Shown here in pieces: positions 51,626 to 61,197 of a stretch of 64,000 nt of DNA (the stretch's first letter is position 1; the number at the start of each line of letters is the position of its first letter). The notes under the pieces are model-generated. The model ran no database searches. It was not told the origin of the DNA and was given only the letters and a program-made list of their open reading frames with translations. The stretch lies in assembly GCA_039105265.1 (NCBI GenBank), contig JAPFFF010000011.1, positions 3,658,001-3,722,000 of the forward strand, given 5' to 3'. This stretch comes from Tritrichomonas musculus (taxonomy: Eukaryota > Parabasalia > Tritrichomonadida > Tritrichomonadidae). The translations under genes and the position numbers were made by a program.

Positions 51626-52777
51626 GACAGAATAAGAAATAATTTTTGCGATGGTACAATTCAATGGCCAGTTATTTCTGGTGATTCTAGTTCTGGCGGT
51701 GATGATTCTGGCTCCAACAAAGAATGTTCACCTGATGGAAAGATATATACGAATGAAGGTGTAACATCGGTTTCTGTTCAACAAAATTTCAAAAATAAAT
51801 GTAATAATGCAGAAAAACTAATTATAAAAGGAGCCATATCTATTACCATTCAAGATGGAACTGCTTTCAAAAATTCAAAATTAAAAGAAATAGAAATGTC
51901 ATCAAGTTCATCAATATCTATTCAAGATGATAGTTTTGAAAATTTAGCATCTCTTCAAAGTCTTTCTCTATCATCTGTAAGTATCACCATTTCAGGTTCA
52001 TGCTTCAAAGGAACAGGTCTCTCATCAATTTCAATAAAAGCTACTTCTTCAGTGACAATTCAAGATAAGGCTTTTCGTAATTGCAAATCTCTTAAAACTG
52101 TTGAGTTGTCTGGCGCTTCTGTAACAGTTGATGGATTAATATTTAGTTATTGTACAGAATTAAACAGTTTTACAATTGAAGCAAAAAGTTCGGCAAATAT
52201 TCAAAGCAATGCATTTTGCGGATGTGCAAAGCTTACAGAAGAAGATATTCATATAACTGCTGTGTCAACAAATATAAACAAAGATGCTTTTAGTTGCGAC
52301 AAAGATGATGGCGATGATGGAGACGGCAATAAAGAATTAGAACCAATAAAATTTATTTTACCAGTTAAAAAAGGTGGAAAATTAAGGCCAATTGATATAA
52401 CTCTTGTAGATAAAGAAAGAGGCCCAAGCGTCAGCTCCTTGAAACTTCTCGAAGATTTGCCAATCAGAATACATAGCAAACTTCCTGAATTGTCCAATAT
52501 AGATTTGCGAAACTTTAAAATTAATTTAAATTACGATCAAACTAAATATCATGTTGATAAATCAGATTTACCAGTTAGTCTTCAAAAACTTGTTAATGAA
52601 AAAGATACTAATGGCAAGAAAGGCATTAATATTGCTTTGATAGCTGGAGTTGCAGCTGCTGCAGTTGTTGTGATAGTCATTATTATAGTGGTGGTTGTTG
52701 TCGTCATTAAGAAGAAGAAGAAGAAGAAGAGTAAAGATGAGAAATCTACAGAACAATCAACAGCTGAAGTGGTATAA
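51626..52777 (+). CDS. BspA-like LRR membrane protein lacking its 5' end
   Basis: The frame is open from a T-rich stretch near 51590 and codes from about 51626 (NNFCDGTIQWPVISGDSSSG); the first ATG is only at 51896, inside the LRRs. A Ser/Gly-rich stretch and CSPDGKIYTNEG precede short beta-strand repeats (SITIQDGTAFKNSKLKEIEM, SVTIQDKAFRNCKSLKTVEL). C-terminally there is an extracellular stalk with a GDDGDGNKE linker, TM (IALIAGVAAAAVVVIVIIIV) and a tail of seven lysines, then KSKDEKSTEQSTAEVV. The signal peptide and start are missing, so it is either a 5'-truncated gene or has an upstream exon across the poly(T). Stop overlaps TAAA. Confidence 0.7.
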   Translation, partial: DRIRNNFCDGTIQWPVISGDSSSGGDDSGSNKECSPDGKIYTNEGVTSVSVQQNFKNKCNNAEKLIIKGAISITIQDGTAFKNSKLKEIEMSSSSSISIQDDSFENLASLQSLSLSSVSITISGSCFKGTGLSSISIKATSSVTIQDKAFRNCKSLKTVELSGASVTVDGLIFSYCTELNSFTIEAKSSANIQSNAFCGCAKLTEEDIHITAVSTNINKDAFSCDKDDGDDGDGNKELEPIKFILPVKKGGKLRPIDITLVDKERGPSVSSLKLLEDLPIRIHSKLPELSNIDLRNFKINLNYDQTKYHVDKSDLPVSLQKLVNEKDTNGKKGINIALIAGVAAAAVVVIVIIIVVVVVVIKKKKKKKSKDEKSTEQSTAEVV

Positions 52778-53657
52778 ATATGCATCAATTAATTAACTAA
52801 ACCATTTTTACTGTAATTTATATCCAATTCATCATTTTTTTTAATGATAATTTGATTAAGTGAATAGAAATATTTGAGAACATGGAAAAAGAGTAATTTT
52901 TTATAAAGAAAAATGCTTGAATGGGGCTATTCATGGCATTTTATTGCAAAAGTTCATTAAGTTTCTGATTTTTTGTTTATGAAGTCGAATATAATGTCAA
53001 TATTGACCTTACCTGCATATAAACCGAAGTGTTTTTTTGAATGTTTGACTCGTTTTTGAGAAGAAAGATTGGATACTCAGAAATTTAACTTGTTATTTGA
53101 TGATAAATCTCAAGGAATCCTTTCACTTTTCTCATCTTTTTATTGAATCTTATCATTCTTTTTTTTTAAAAAAAAAATATTTTTAAAAATTATATGTTAA
53201 AAATATTGGAGAAAACATGTAAATTATAGTATTCTAGAAGAATTTGGATGAAATTATATGAAAAAAAACATATTGTTATTTTAATATCAAAATATAGAAA
53301 ATTGACATAAATTTTGAGTAGGTAGTTAGATTTATTTATTAAACTTTATCTATCAAAATTAAAAACTGTGAATAAATGATAAAATTTGATAAAAAAGTTC
53401 AAAATATTATCAAAAATTTTTAGACTTGTTAAATTAGGAAATTTGCAAGGAACATCGATCTAGAATAGTTAAAAAAGTATTAGGTATGAAATATTTGAAT
53501 GGCCTGTAACAAAAAATGAGAACAAATAGTTCAATTAGTAAAAAAAAGACTTGAAAAGGTAATATGACGCATTAATCAATAATCAGGCACATTTATGGAA
53601 AACCGAATCTTGTTGATTTTTTTTTTTTTTTTTTTAATTGGTGTTAGGTTGATGCAA
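52778..53657. other. AT-rich intergenic region, 880 bp
   Basis: Convergent intergenic DNA with a poly(T) tract near 53617-53636. No genes, repeats or RNAs recognised. Confidence 0.5.
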
Positions 53658-54152
53658 TTATTGAGAAGTTTGATTTGAATTTGGAGATTTAATCTTTAAT
53701 TCAATTTCTTCTTTTCCAACTAACAAATATGGGAAATAATTCTTCCATTTATCACGATTTGTTACTAATAAACTACCATCGTCCAATACTATCGAAGTAT
53801 CATATCCCAACTTTGTGTATCCATCTCTTAAACTATTGAACATGTTTTCTTGCATTTCTTGTATTTTCTTTTCAATAGGGTTTCTCTCTGTCTCAAAAAA
53901 ATGAATGTATAGGCCATGCAGAAGCTGAACTATATCCTCTAAAATTCCATAATCTCTCATATTTATGCATTCTTCGTTTGCTAAAACAGTAATACCATTA
54001 ATGAAATCTGGAATAACTTCTAAACATACTTCATTCGCTTGATCTTCTTTGAGATTTGCCAAATCCAAAACATCATTCGTTTTAAAATCAGAAAGCTCTT
54101 TGAGTTTTCTTTGATATTGCGACTCCGAAGCATCATGATTCAACAAATCCAT
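53658..54152 (-). CDS. Unknown small protein (164 aa)
   Basis: ATG at 54152 (MDLLNHDASESQYQRKLKEL), TAA at 53658. Predicted soluble and acidic; helical middle (GILEDIVQLLHGLYIHFFET, then a charged helix KKIQEMQENMFN) and a final strand-rich part (SIVLDDGSLLVTNRDKWKNY). No signal peptide or TM. I do not recognise a family. Balanced codon use and the absence of breaks argue for a real gene. Confidence 0.6.
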   Translation of the reverse strand: MDLLNHDASESQYQRKLKELSDFKTNDVLDLANLKEDQANEVCLEVIPDFINGITVLANEECINMRDYGILEDIVQLLHGLYIHFFETERNPIEKKIQEMQENMFNSLRDGYTKLGYDTSIVLDDGSLLVTNRDKWKNYFPYLLVGKEEIELKIKSPNSNQTSQ

Positions 54153-54616
54153 CAAAAAAGTTTGAGAAAATTTGTGCCAAAAAAATATGATTTTTTCAAT
54201 TTTTGTGCCAAAATACGAAGGCCATTTATCAATTCAAAAAAATTGTGAAATAAAAGGGAAATAAGAAAAATTCTACAAAAAAGAAAATTAAAAGTTGTTT
54301 CTTTATTAAAATAAATCATTAATGACTCTTTGAAGCTTCGTAATTAGCGATTTGTAGAAATTATGGAGTAAATGAGAAATGCAATTCTTATAAAATTGAT
54401 TTTCTAAGAGCAATAAAATTATTTTATGAAATATTGTATGATTTTTATTGGGCCTTCAGTAATCAATAAAATAAAATGAAAGATCAATTATTTATTGTTT
54501 TTTGTATAATTTTGAAAGGATAAATGGTCTTCTTTCATAACAATTGTAAATCATACAATATTTTGAATAAAAAGAAAAATTATTCATTTGAAGTGCATAA
54601 TTGCTGAAAGCAAGTT
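54153..54616. other. Divergent intergenic region with initiator motif
   Basis: AT-rich. TCATTT at 54584-54589 matches TCAYWW and lies 33 bp before the kinase ATG at 54617. Two near-copies of an ATACAATATTTTGAATAA/ATATTGTATGATTTTTATTG block in opposite orientation (about 54432-54450 and 54553-54570) are seen. Confidence 0.4.
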
Positions 54617-56731
54617 ATGGCTGAACTTTTAAATGATGCAAAATGTGTATTTATAGAAATTAAAAAAGGTTGTCCAAAATTAAAATCAATTAAAGGAATA
54701 CTCGGAAGTATGTATGCTAAATTCAAATTTAAATATTTTGATTCAGAAAGAATAGCTGATAAACAGGGCGCTAAATCTTTTTTACGTAATTACTTAAATG
54801 ATTTTAAATTCATTGTTTATAAATTTGAAAAAAACACTTTATCTAATATTATTGTAAGCGTTATATGTATAGAAGGTCAATGTTTAATTATCAAAAATGT
54901 AGATCATGAAATAATTAACCAAATTTTAAACGAAATTCAAGCATTTTCAATCGATGTTAGTTCCTTAAATAAAACTTCAATTAATTTGCAAGAAGAAATC
55001 TTCAATTGTAAGAAAATATTTACAAAAGAAATCAAAGACAATGAACTTGTTAATTATACAATTGATCCAATTATTACATATTTAATTAGAAGATTTTTTT
55101 ATCCACAAAATTTATTCAAAGATAAATCTTTTTTTTACTATGGTCAAGAGCAGGATCAATTTGAACAAAAATTTAAAAATGATCTCTCAATGCTTTTTAA
55201 TTCAAAAAGTATCCAAGAATTCAGAGAAGCTTTTCCAACTTTTTCAAAAATATTTCTTGATGAATTTGATAAAAAATTTAAAAATTCCAAATCAAAAGAT
55301 ACAATTAATGATGAACTCAAAAAAGAAGATTTCATTGAATTAAGACCAATAACAGCATCAATCAAATTAGTTATGAATACTAAAAATTTTTATATTTATG
55401 CAAAGAAAATTATATTTAATACAGATTCAGATAGAATTCAGCATGAAAAAGATTTTGTTTTAGGTCATTCGCATAGATGTATTACACGATTTTATAGTTT
55501 GATTAATCAAAATAATCAAACCGAATTTATTTATGAATTTATGAGTAATGGTAATCTTTCTGCTTTTTTGACAAACAATAAAGAAAAAATGAATAAAATG
55601 TATTGTTTCATTGCAATTAATCGAATTTTTCAAGGCATTAGTTATATTCATTCTGAATCAATGATTCATCGTGATTTAAAGCCTTTAAATATTCTTGTTG
55701 ATCATGATTTTGTTCCATATATTTCTGATTTTGATACAATCAGAAACGAAGATTCAAATGATTATTCAATGACACAAGATATTGTGGCTCCTAATTATGC
55801 TGCTCCTGAACAAAATAGTGGTGGTATTGTTTCATATCATTCTGATATTTATTCATTTGGTCTTTTGATTTATTTTCTTTTTAAAAAGAAAGATTATTTT
55901 CAAAAGGATAATGCAAATGAGTGTGATTCATTGAAAATAGAAGATACATCAGAAAAAATTGTGCAGCTTTTTAATGGATGCATAAAAGAAAATTCTAAAG
56001 AAAGAATGACTAAAAAAGAAATTGTAAAAATTTTAATTTCTGAAATGAAATCATTTGATTACCTAGAATACTATTTGGTGAATGAAAATGAGAGAAAAAA
56101 AGATGAATCATTAATCATTCAATATTTTTATGAGAATATTATTTTTTTACTCTCTAATTCATCAGACAAAAGTAAGCTTCATGTTAAATTACAAATATAT
56201 TATATTTATGTTTTCTTGAATATTATTCATCAAAAGAATGATTCTGAACCGTTTTATGAATTAGGCAATTTGTATCTTTATGGTGATATAAGAAAACAAA
56301 ATTATGAGAAAGCTCAAAAATGCTATGAAATGTGTGTCAATAGTACATTTAAGAATGTTGGGTTGGCAAAATTGTCTTTTAAAAAAAAAAAATATGAGCA
56401 AGCTTTTGATTATTGTAAATTATCTTCAGAACAAAATAATTGGGAAAGAAATTTCCTTTTAGGAAAAATGTACTATCAAGGTAAAGGAACTGATATAAAT
56501 TTAGAAGAAGCTCAAAAATTCTTTGATTTGTCAATTAATGATAAAAATGTTGAAGCATTTAATTCTTTAGGCTATTTTTACTATAAAAAAGAAGATTACT
56601 TGAAAGCTAAAAAATACTATGAATTGGAAGCACAACAAAATGATTCTTATGGTTTAGTAAGTTTAGGTGATTTGTATTACAATGGTTTTGGATTTGAAAA
56701 GGATTATTTGAGTGCTAAAGAAAAATTTTAA
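54617..56731 (+). CDS. Protein kinase with C-terminal Sel1 repeats, early stop (704 aa)
   Basis: Residues 1-245 are an N-terminal region of unknown fold. The kinase domain (about 245-490) has the VAIK-type Lys in IYAKKIIF, an HRDLKPLNIL catalytic loop (near 350) and YAAPE. The metal-binding DFG is DFD (SDFDTIR) and no GxGxxG loop can be seen, so it may be a weak or pseudo-kinase. Sel1 repeats follow from about 545 (YELGNLYLYGDI, FLLGKMYYQGKGTDINLEEA, SLGYFYYKKEDYLKAKKYYE). The stop TAA at 56729 replaces what should be Glu in AKEKFELAIKQ: the frame after it reads LAIKQNDASAFNNLVKRN to another stop 23 codons on. The protein is thus probably only slightly shortened. It belongs to the expanded trichomonad Sel1-kinase group; the role is probably signalling or scaffolding. 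Confidence 0.8.
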   Translation: MAELLNDAKCVFIEIKKGCPKLKSIKGILGSMYAKFKFKYFDSERIADKQGAKSFLRNYLNDFKFIVYKFEKNTLSNIIVSVICIEGQCLIIKNVDHEIINQILNEIQAFSIDVSSLNKTSINLQEEIFNCKKIFTKEIKDNELVNYTIDPIITYLIRRFFYPQNLFKDKSFFYYGQEQDQFEQKFKNDLSMLFNSKSIQEFREAFPTFSKIFLDEFDKKFKNSKSKDTINDELKKEDFIELRPITASIKLVMNTKNFYIYAKKIIFNTDSDRIQHEKDFVLGHSHRCITRFYSLINQNNQTEFIYEFMSNGNLSAFLTNNKEKMNKMYCFIAINRIFQGISYIHSESMIHRDLKPLNILVDHDFVPYISDFDTIRNEDSNDYSMTQDIVAPNYAAPEQNSGGIVSYHSDIYSFGLLIYFLFKKKDYFQKDNANECDSLKIEDTSEKIVQLFNGCIKENSKERMTKKEIVKILISEMKSFDYLEYYLVNENERKKDESLIIQYFYENIIFLLSNSSDKSKLHVKLQIYYIYVFLNIIHQKNDSEPFYELGNLYLYGDIRKQNYEKAQKCYEMCVNSTFKNVGLAKLSFKKKKYEQAFDYCKLSSEQNNWERNFLLGKMYYQGKGTDINLEEAQKFFDLSINDKNVEAFNSLGYFYYKKEDYLKAKKYYELEAQQNDSYGLVSLGDLYYNGFGFEKDYLSAKEKF

Positions 56732-56853
56732 TTGGCAATCAAGCAAAATGATGCATCAGCATTCAATAATTTAGTAAAAAGAAACTTTTTCATAATATGA
56801 TGTGAACATACGTTAACTTGTTCGTTTTTCAAAGTTATCTGAAAGTTGAAAGC

Positions 56854-56939
56854 TTCGTTGATGGTCGTTCATTTCGTTGACCTTAACGGGCTCAATATCG
56901 TTGACTGTAAATGAACGAGTGTTTATAAAATTCAACGAA
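56854..56939. other. Nested inverted repeat (hairpin) in intergenic DNA
   Basis: Inner arms TCGTTCATTT (56865-56874) and AAATGAACGA (56909-56918) are exact complements. Outer arms TTCGTTGA (56854-56861) and TCAACGAA (56932-56939) also match. The 120-bp stretch is visibly more GC-rich than its surroundings. It could be an RNA structure, a degenerate element end, or part of an old gene. The rest of 56732-57505 shows nothing else. Confidence 0.5.
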
Positions 56940-57479
56940 CTCAACGTCAAAGTTGGTCATCTCTGCTAGTAAAATTTCTTTTTATTCTGAATATTCGACC
57001 AAATATATTCATAAAAGAATGGCATATTTTTTAAAATTTATAAATTTTTGAATTATGAAAATTTTAACTAAATAAAAAGGAATCATTTTATAATAAACAT
57101 ACAAGTGTTCATTATGGAAAGTGTACTAAATTGAAGGCAGTCAATAAGGCAGAATCATTCATCATTTATGCAAATATCATTTCCTTATTCTGCTAATTCT
57201 ATGTGTTTTCATCTCGGGAGAAACAATCGTTCAAAAAAGGGTAATATAAAGAAAGGTTTTCAAAATATAATAATATCATATTTCAAAAAAGGGTTTTAAA
57301 TTCTTTGTTAAAAGGCAAAATGCTAGATATTTTAGCCAAATGAGTCAACAACTTTTTCATAAGTTGATTAATTTTTATTTTACCAACGATTAAAAATAAT
57401 AGAAAAAATTAAATATATAAAATTTGTTTAATGTTGATTAAAATTTCAATTATTTCTAAAACCTGACCATTTTGAATTA

Positions 57480-57485
57480 TCATTT
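57480..57485 (+). promoter_or_regulatory. Initiator-like TCATTT before BTB/BspA gene
   Basis: TCATTT matching TCAYWW lies 26 bp before the ATG at 57506. Confidence 0.4.
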
Positions 57486-57505
57486 TAATTTTTACTCGCT
57501 AGAGT

Positions 57506-60475
57506 ATGTATGAATTCATCCTAGAAAGCAAAGTTTTCACAATTCGTTCTGATAATCCTTTATTAAAATTAATCAATTCAAAAATATATAATGATTTAAT
57601 GCAAAATAAGCAATATATTGTTCGATCAAAAGTTAATGAAATTATTTTCCAGTCATTTATCAATAATTTAGACAAAGAATCATTTTCTGATATTTGCTTT
57701 GATAATTTAGACCAGTATGAAATGCTTTGTAATGAATTTAAATATAAAGAAAATGTTATTATTCTACTTAAAAAACAACCAAATTATATCAAAAATCAAA
57801 ATTTGAGAAATATCAAGGAAGATGCATTTAAAAAACATTCCAAAATCATCAAAGAATACCAAAACATTATTCATACTTTATTTAGAGACAATAAAATTGA
57901 TTCATTCATGGATTTTCTGGAAATCAAAAATGATTTATTAGATGCATGTAATCATCACAACTTAAGTAAGGTCGAATTATTAACACGTAAAAAAATTTTG
58001 CACAAAAACGGATTAATTTTTGCATTAAATCAAAACGATAAAACCGCTGGCGTATTTCGAAATTTTTATGCAAAAGGAGATGTTTTAATTCCAAATTCAA
58101 TCAAACACAATAATCAAAAATACATTGTGACAACCATTCATGAAGAATCATTTCATAAATCAAGAATAAAAACTGTTATTTTTAATAAAAAATCACAATT
58201 GCAAGTGATTGAAAAAAATGCTTTTTGTGAATCATCAATTGAAACAATTACAATACCATCACATGTCATTCAAATTGGCGAAAAAGCTTTTTTTGAATGT
58301 CGAAATCTCAGATCTGTTCTTTTTTCTGAGCAGTCAGAAATAAAAACCATTGGTAAATATGCATTTTCCAAATCAACTATCCTTGAAAACATATCACTTC
58401 CATCAAGTGTTAAAGAATTAGAAGAAGGATGGTTTTATGATACACATGACAAATTGAAAATTACAATATTGCCGTCAAAAAATCACGTTATTTCTTATTA
58501 TGATGGTGAATTCATTATTGGCAAATATCATAATTTAAATGCAATCCTGTTTGCCAAAAGAAATATTAAAGCTATCTCAATTCCTTCTTTTATTCACATA
58601 ATTGCGCCTTATGCATTTTATAAATGCACAAAACTTGCCAAATTTTCTTTTTCGAAAAATTCTTCTTTAATTAAAATTGGGAAATATGCCTTTTCATATA
58701 CATCAATTGAGAAAATTACAATTCCTTCAAGTGTGAAAGAAATTGATGATTATGCATTTCATTATTGCAAAAAACTCAAAACAATTGATTTCAAAAACGA
58801 TTCACAATTGAAAACAATAGGTAAAAATATTATTGCTTATAGTTCAATTAAATTTTTATCAATTCCATCGAGTATTGAAAAATTAGATGATTTATGGATT
58901 GAAGATTCACCAAAAAAATTCAAAATCCAAATATTGCAGAATAATGTTTTCAACCTTTTTTTATACGAAAACTATTTGCTTTTGGGAAAAACTAACATTT
59001 TGAACAATGCTTTTGATGTTCTTCTATTTCTGCAAAGGAATATTGAATACGTAGTAATACCTTCTTTTATTACAAAGATTTCATCATATGCATTTAAAAA
59101 CTGCCACAAACTTAAAAATATTGAATTTTTGCCAAATTCTCAATTAATATCTATTGAATCAGAAGCTTTCGCCAATTCATTACTTGAGCAAATCACAATT
59201 CCATCTCATACAAAAAGAATTGGCTATTTGTCTTTTTATAATTGCAAGCATCTTAAACAAATAATTTTTGAAAAAGAATCTGAATTGGAATCAATAGGGA
59301 AAAGAGCTTTTGATTCATCATCAATTGAAAGCATTTCAATTCCGTCAAGTGTTGTATTGATTGATCTACTAGCATTTCAGGGATGTAAAAATCTTAAAAA
59401 ACTTGATTTTTCATCCAATATGAAATCAATAACGATTAGTTCTGATGCATTTTTAGATACATTTATTGATTGCATCACATTTTCACCACAAATAACAGAA
59501 GTTTTATTATTTGTTTTCAACTTTATCAAACAGATTAAAAATGCTCGATTTGAGACCTACTCAAATTCAAATATGATAACAATAAAAATATTTCCTGATC
59601 AGTTATATTATTATTCATATGGCAGGCCAAAATGTGATATAATTAAAAAACAATGGATTTCGATGATATGTTTCATTGATCAAATCAAAAAGCATTCAAT
59701 TCAGAACACATGCATTTCTTTAATAGATCAAAAATTTATAGTTCAAAAATCCAATTATAAAAACAATGATTTTGATGTTCTTGTATCTGTGCATCCTGAT
59801 GATTCAGAATTCACAATTCCTTCATTCATCGAAAGAATAGATTTCATTTATTTTTATTATATCGAAAAATTTAAGAAAATCAATTTTCCAAATAATTCAA
59901 AATTACAAAAAATTGATGATAAAGCTTTCATGTATTCGAAAATTGAAGAAATAACAATTCCTCTTCATGTTACAACAATTGGCAATTGTGCTTTTGAATA
60001 TTGTGGAAATCTCAAAAAAATTGTTTTTTCTAAGGGTTGTAAATTGGAAATAATTGGCAATTATGCTTTTTCTGAGTCTTCTTTAGTTAGCGTTTATTTC
60101 CCAAAAAGTGTATCCAAAATACAGTACTCGGCTTTTTCTAATTGCAAGAATCTTAAAAATTTATTTTTCCCTGAAAATTCAGAATTAAAATTAATTGAAT
60201 CGCACGCATTTTACGGAACTGCAATTGAGAACATACAAATTCCGTCAAAAGTCACAACAATTGGATCATGCTGCTTTAATAATAATTTTGGTTCCAATCT
60301 CAAAACAATAGAATTTTTGGGAAGTAATATGACTATAAATGAAAATTGTTTTCATAAAGAAATGTATATGATCTCTTTTCCAAATGCACAAAAGATTATA
60401 TTTCATAAGTCTATATTTTCAGATGATTTTTCTCTTTTTGTTTCCCCAAAATGCATATTTGTATTTGATGATTAA
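57506..60475 (+). CDS. BTB-like N-terminus with BspA-type LRRs (989 aa)
   Basis: ATG at 57506. Residues 1-170 are a helical BTB/BACK-like region (MYEFILESKVFTIRSDNPLL, FINNLDKESFSDICFDNLDQ). From about 200 to the end there are BspA LRRs with insertions of about 45 residues between groups: IETITIPSHVIQIGEKAFFE, IEKITIPSSVKEIDDYAFHY, IESISIPSSVVLIDLLAFQG. A recurring block FDVLLFLQRNIEYVVIPSFI / NAILFAKRNIKAISIPSFIH marks at least three larger modules of about 185 residues. No signal peptide or TM, so it is an intracellular member, unlike the protein at 34951. Function unknown; LRRs probably bind other proteins. Confidence 0.85.
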   Translation: MYEFILESKVFTIRSDNPLLKLINSKIYNDLMQNKQYIVRSKVNEIIFQSFINNLDKESFSDICFDNLDQYEMLCNEFKYKENVIILLKKQPNYIKNQNLRNIKEDAFKKHSKIIKEYQNIIHTLFRDNKIDSFMDFLEIKNDLLDACNHHNLSKVELLTRKKILHKNGLIFALNQNDKTAGVFRNFYAKGDVLIPNSIKHNNQKYIVTTIHEESFHKSRIKTVIFNKKSQLQVIEKNAFCESSIETITIPSHVIQIGEKAFFECRNLRSVLFSEQSEIKTIGKYAFSKSTILENISLPSSVKELEEGWFYDTHDKLKITILPSKNHVISYYDGEFIIGKYHNLNAILFAKRNIKAISIPSFIHIIAPYAFYKCTKLAKFSFSKNSSLIKIGKYAFSYTSIEKITIPSSVKEIDDYAFHYCKKLKTIDFKNDSQLKTIGKNIIAYSSIKFLSIPSSIEKLDDLWIEDSPKKFKIQILQNNVFNLFLYENYLLLGKTNILNNAFDVLLFLQRNIEYVVIPSFITKISSYAFKNCHKLKNIEFLPNSQLISIESEAFANSLLEQITIPSHTKRIGYLSFYNCKHLKQIIFEKESELESIGKRAFDSSSIESISIPSSVVLIDLLAFQGCKNLKKLDFSSNMKSITISSDAFLDTFIDCITFSPQITEVLLFVFNFIKQIKNARFETYSNSNMITIKIFPDQLYYYSYGRPKCDIIKKQWISMICFIDQIKKHSIQNTCISLIDQKFIVQKSNYKNNDFDVLVSVHPDDSEFTIPSFIERIDFIYFYYIEKFKKINFPNNSKLQKIDDKAFMYSKIEEITIPLHVTTIGNCAFEYCGNLKKIVFSKGCKLEIIGNYAFSESSLVSVYFPKSVSKIQYSAFSNCKNLKNLFFPENSELKLIESHAFYGTAIENIQIPSKVTTIGSCCFNNNFGSNLKTIEFLGSNMTINENCFHKEMYMISFPNAQKIIFHKSIFSDDFSLFVSPKCIFVFDD

Positions 60476-61197
60476 TATATAGTACTATAGATTGAAAATT
60501 CAAAGATATTTTTAGAATTTAAAAAGGAAAAAATTGCTTTAATTATTATTTTTTATAAACTTTAATAGTATTGATCATTTGTATTTTTATAAATAAATTT
60601 GAAATCATAGAAAAATAATTAGATATAATGAATTCTTTATAATTAATATATACTGAAGATTTTCAAAGCAATTTTCAATGGAGCATTCAAATAGTATTCA
60701 ATTTTAGTCACAAATCAGTATTTAATTTATGTCACGAATCAGTATTCAATTTCACTTTTTGAATTGATATTAAAATCAAATCAATCAATTTTCTACGACT
60801 AAAAGCAACTGTAATGCTCTTTTAATTTTCTCAGAATATCATATTTGTTATATGGGATATCTAAAATTTATGTTTAAATATTTCATATTAATTGTTTTTT
60901 ATTTATATTATTATAGCAGAAATATATTTAAAGAAAATAGTTAATTTTTAAAATGTTTTGTGTGTTTTTATTTATTTTCAATATTAAAATGAAGAAAAGA
61001 GTAAATGGAAATTATCCTTTCAATTTTTATGCCATATTTATTGAAAATAATTTTTTTTCAGAAAGATTACAAAAAAAAAAAAAAAAAAAAAAAGCATTTT
61101 ATATTGATTGATTTTTTATCCAAAATATATTTAAAAAGGTTAAATATCTCATTAATAATGATTTATAGTATTATGTTTTATTTCAAATTTGATATTT
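60476..61197. other. AT-rich intergenic region with short tandem repeat
   Basis: A 24-bp unit (AGTATTCAATTTTAGTCACA plus AATC) is repeated about 2.6 times at 60693-60755. A poly(A) run lies at about 61070-61093. Nothing else recognised. Confidence 0.5.
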
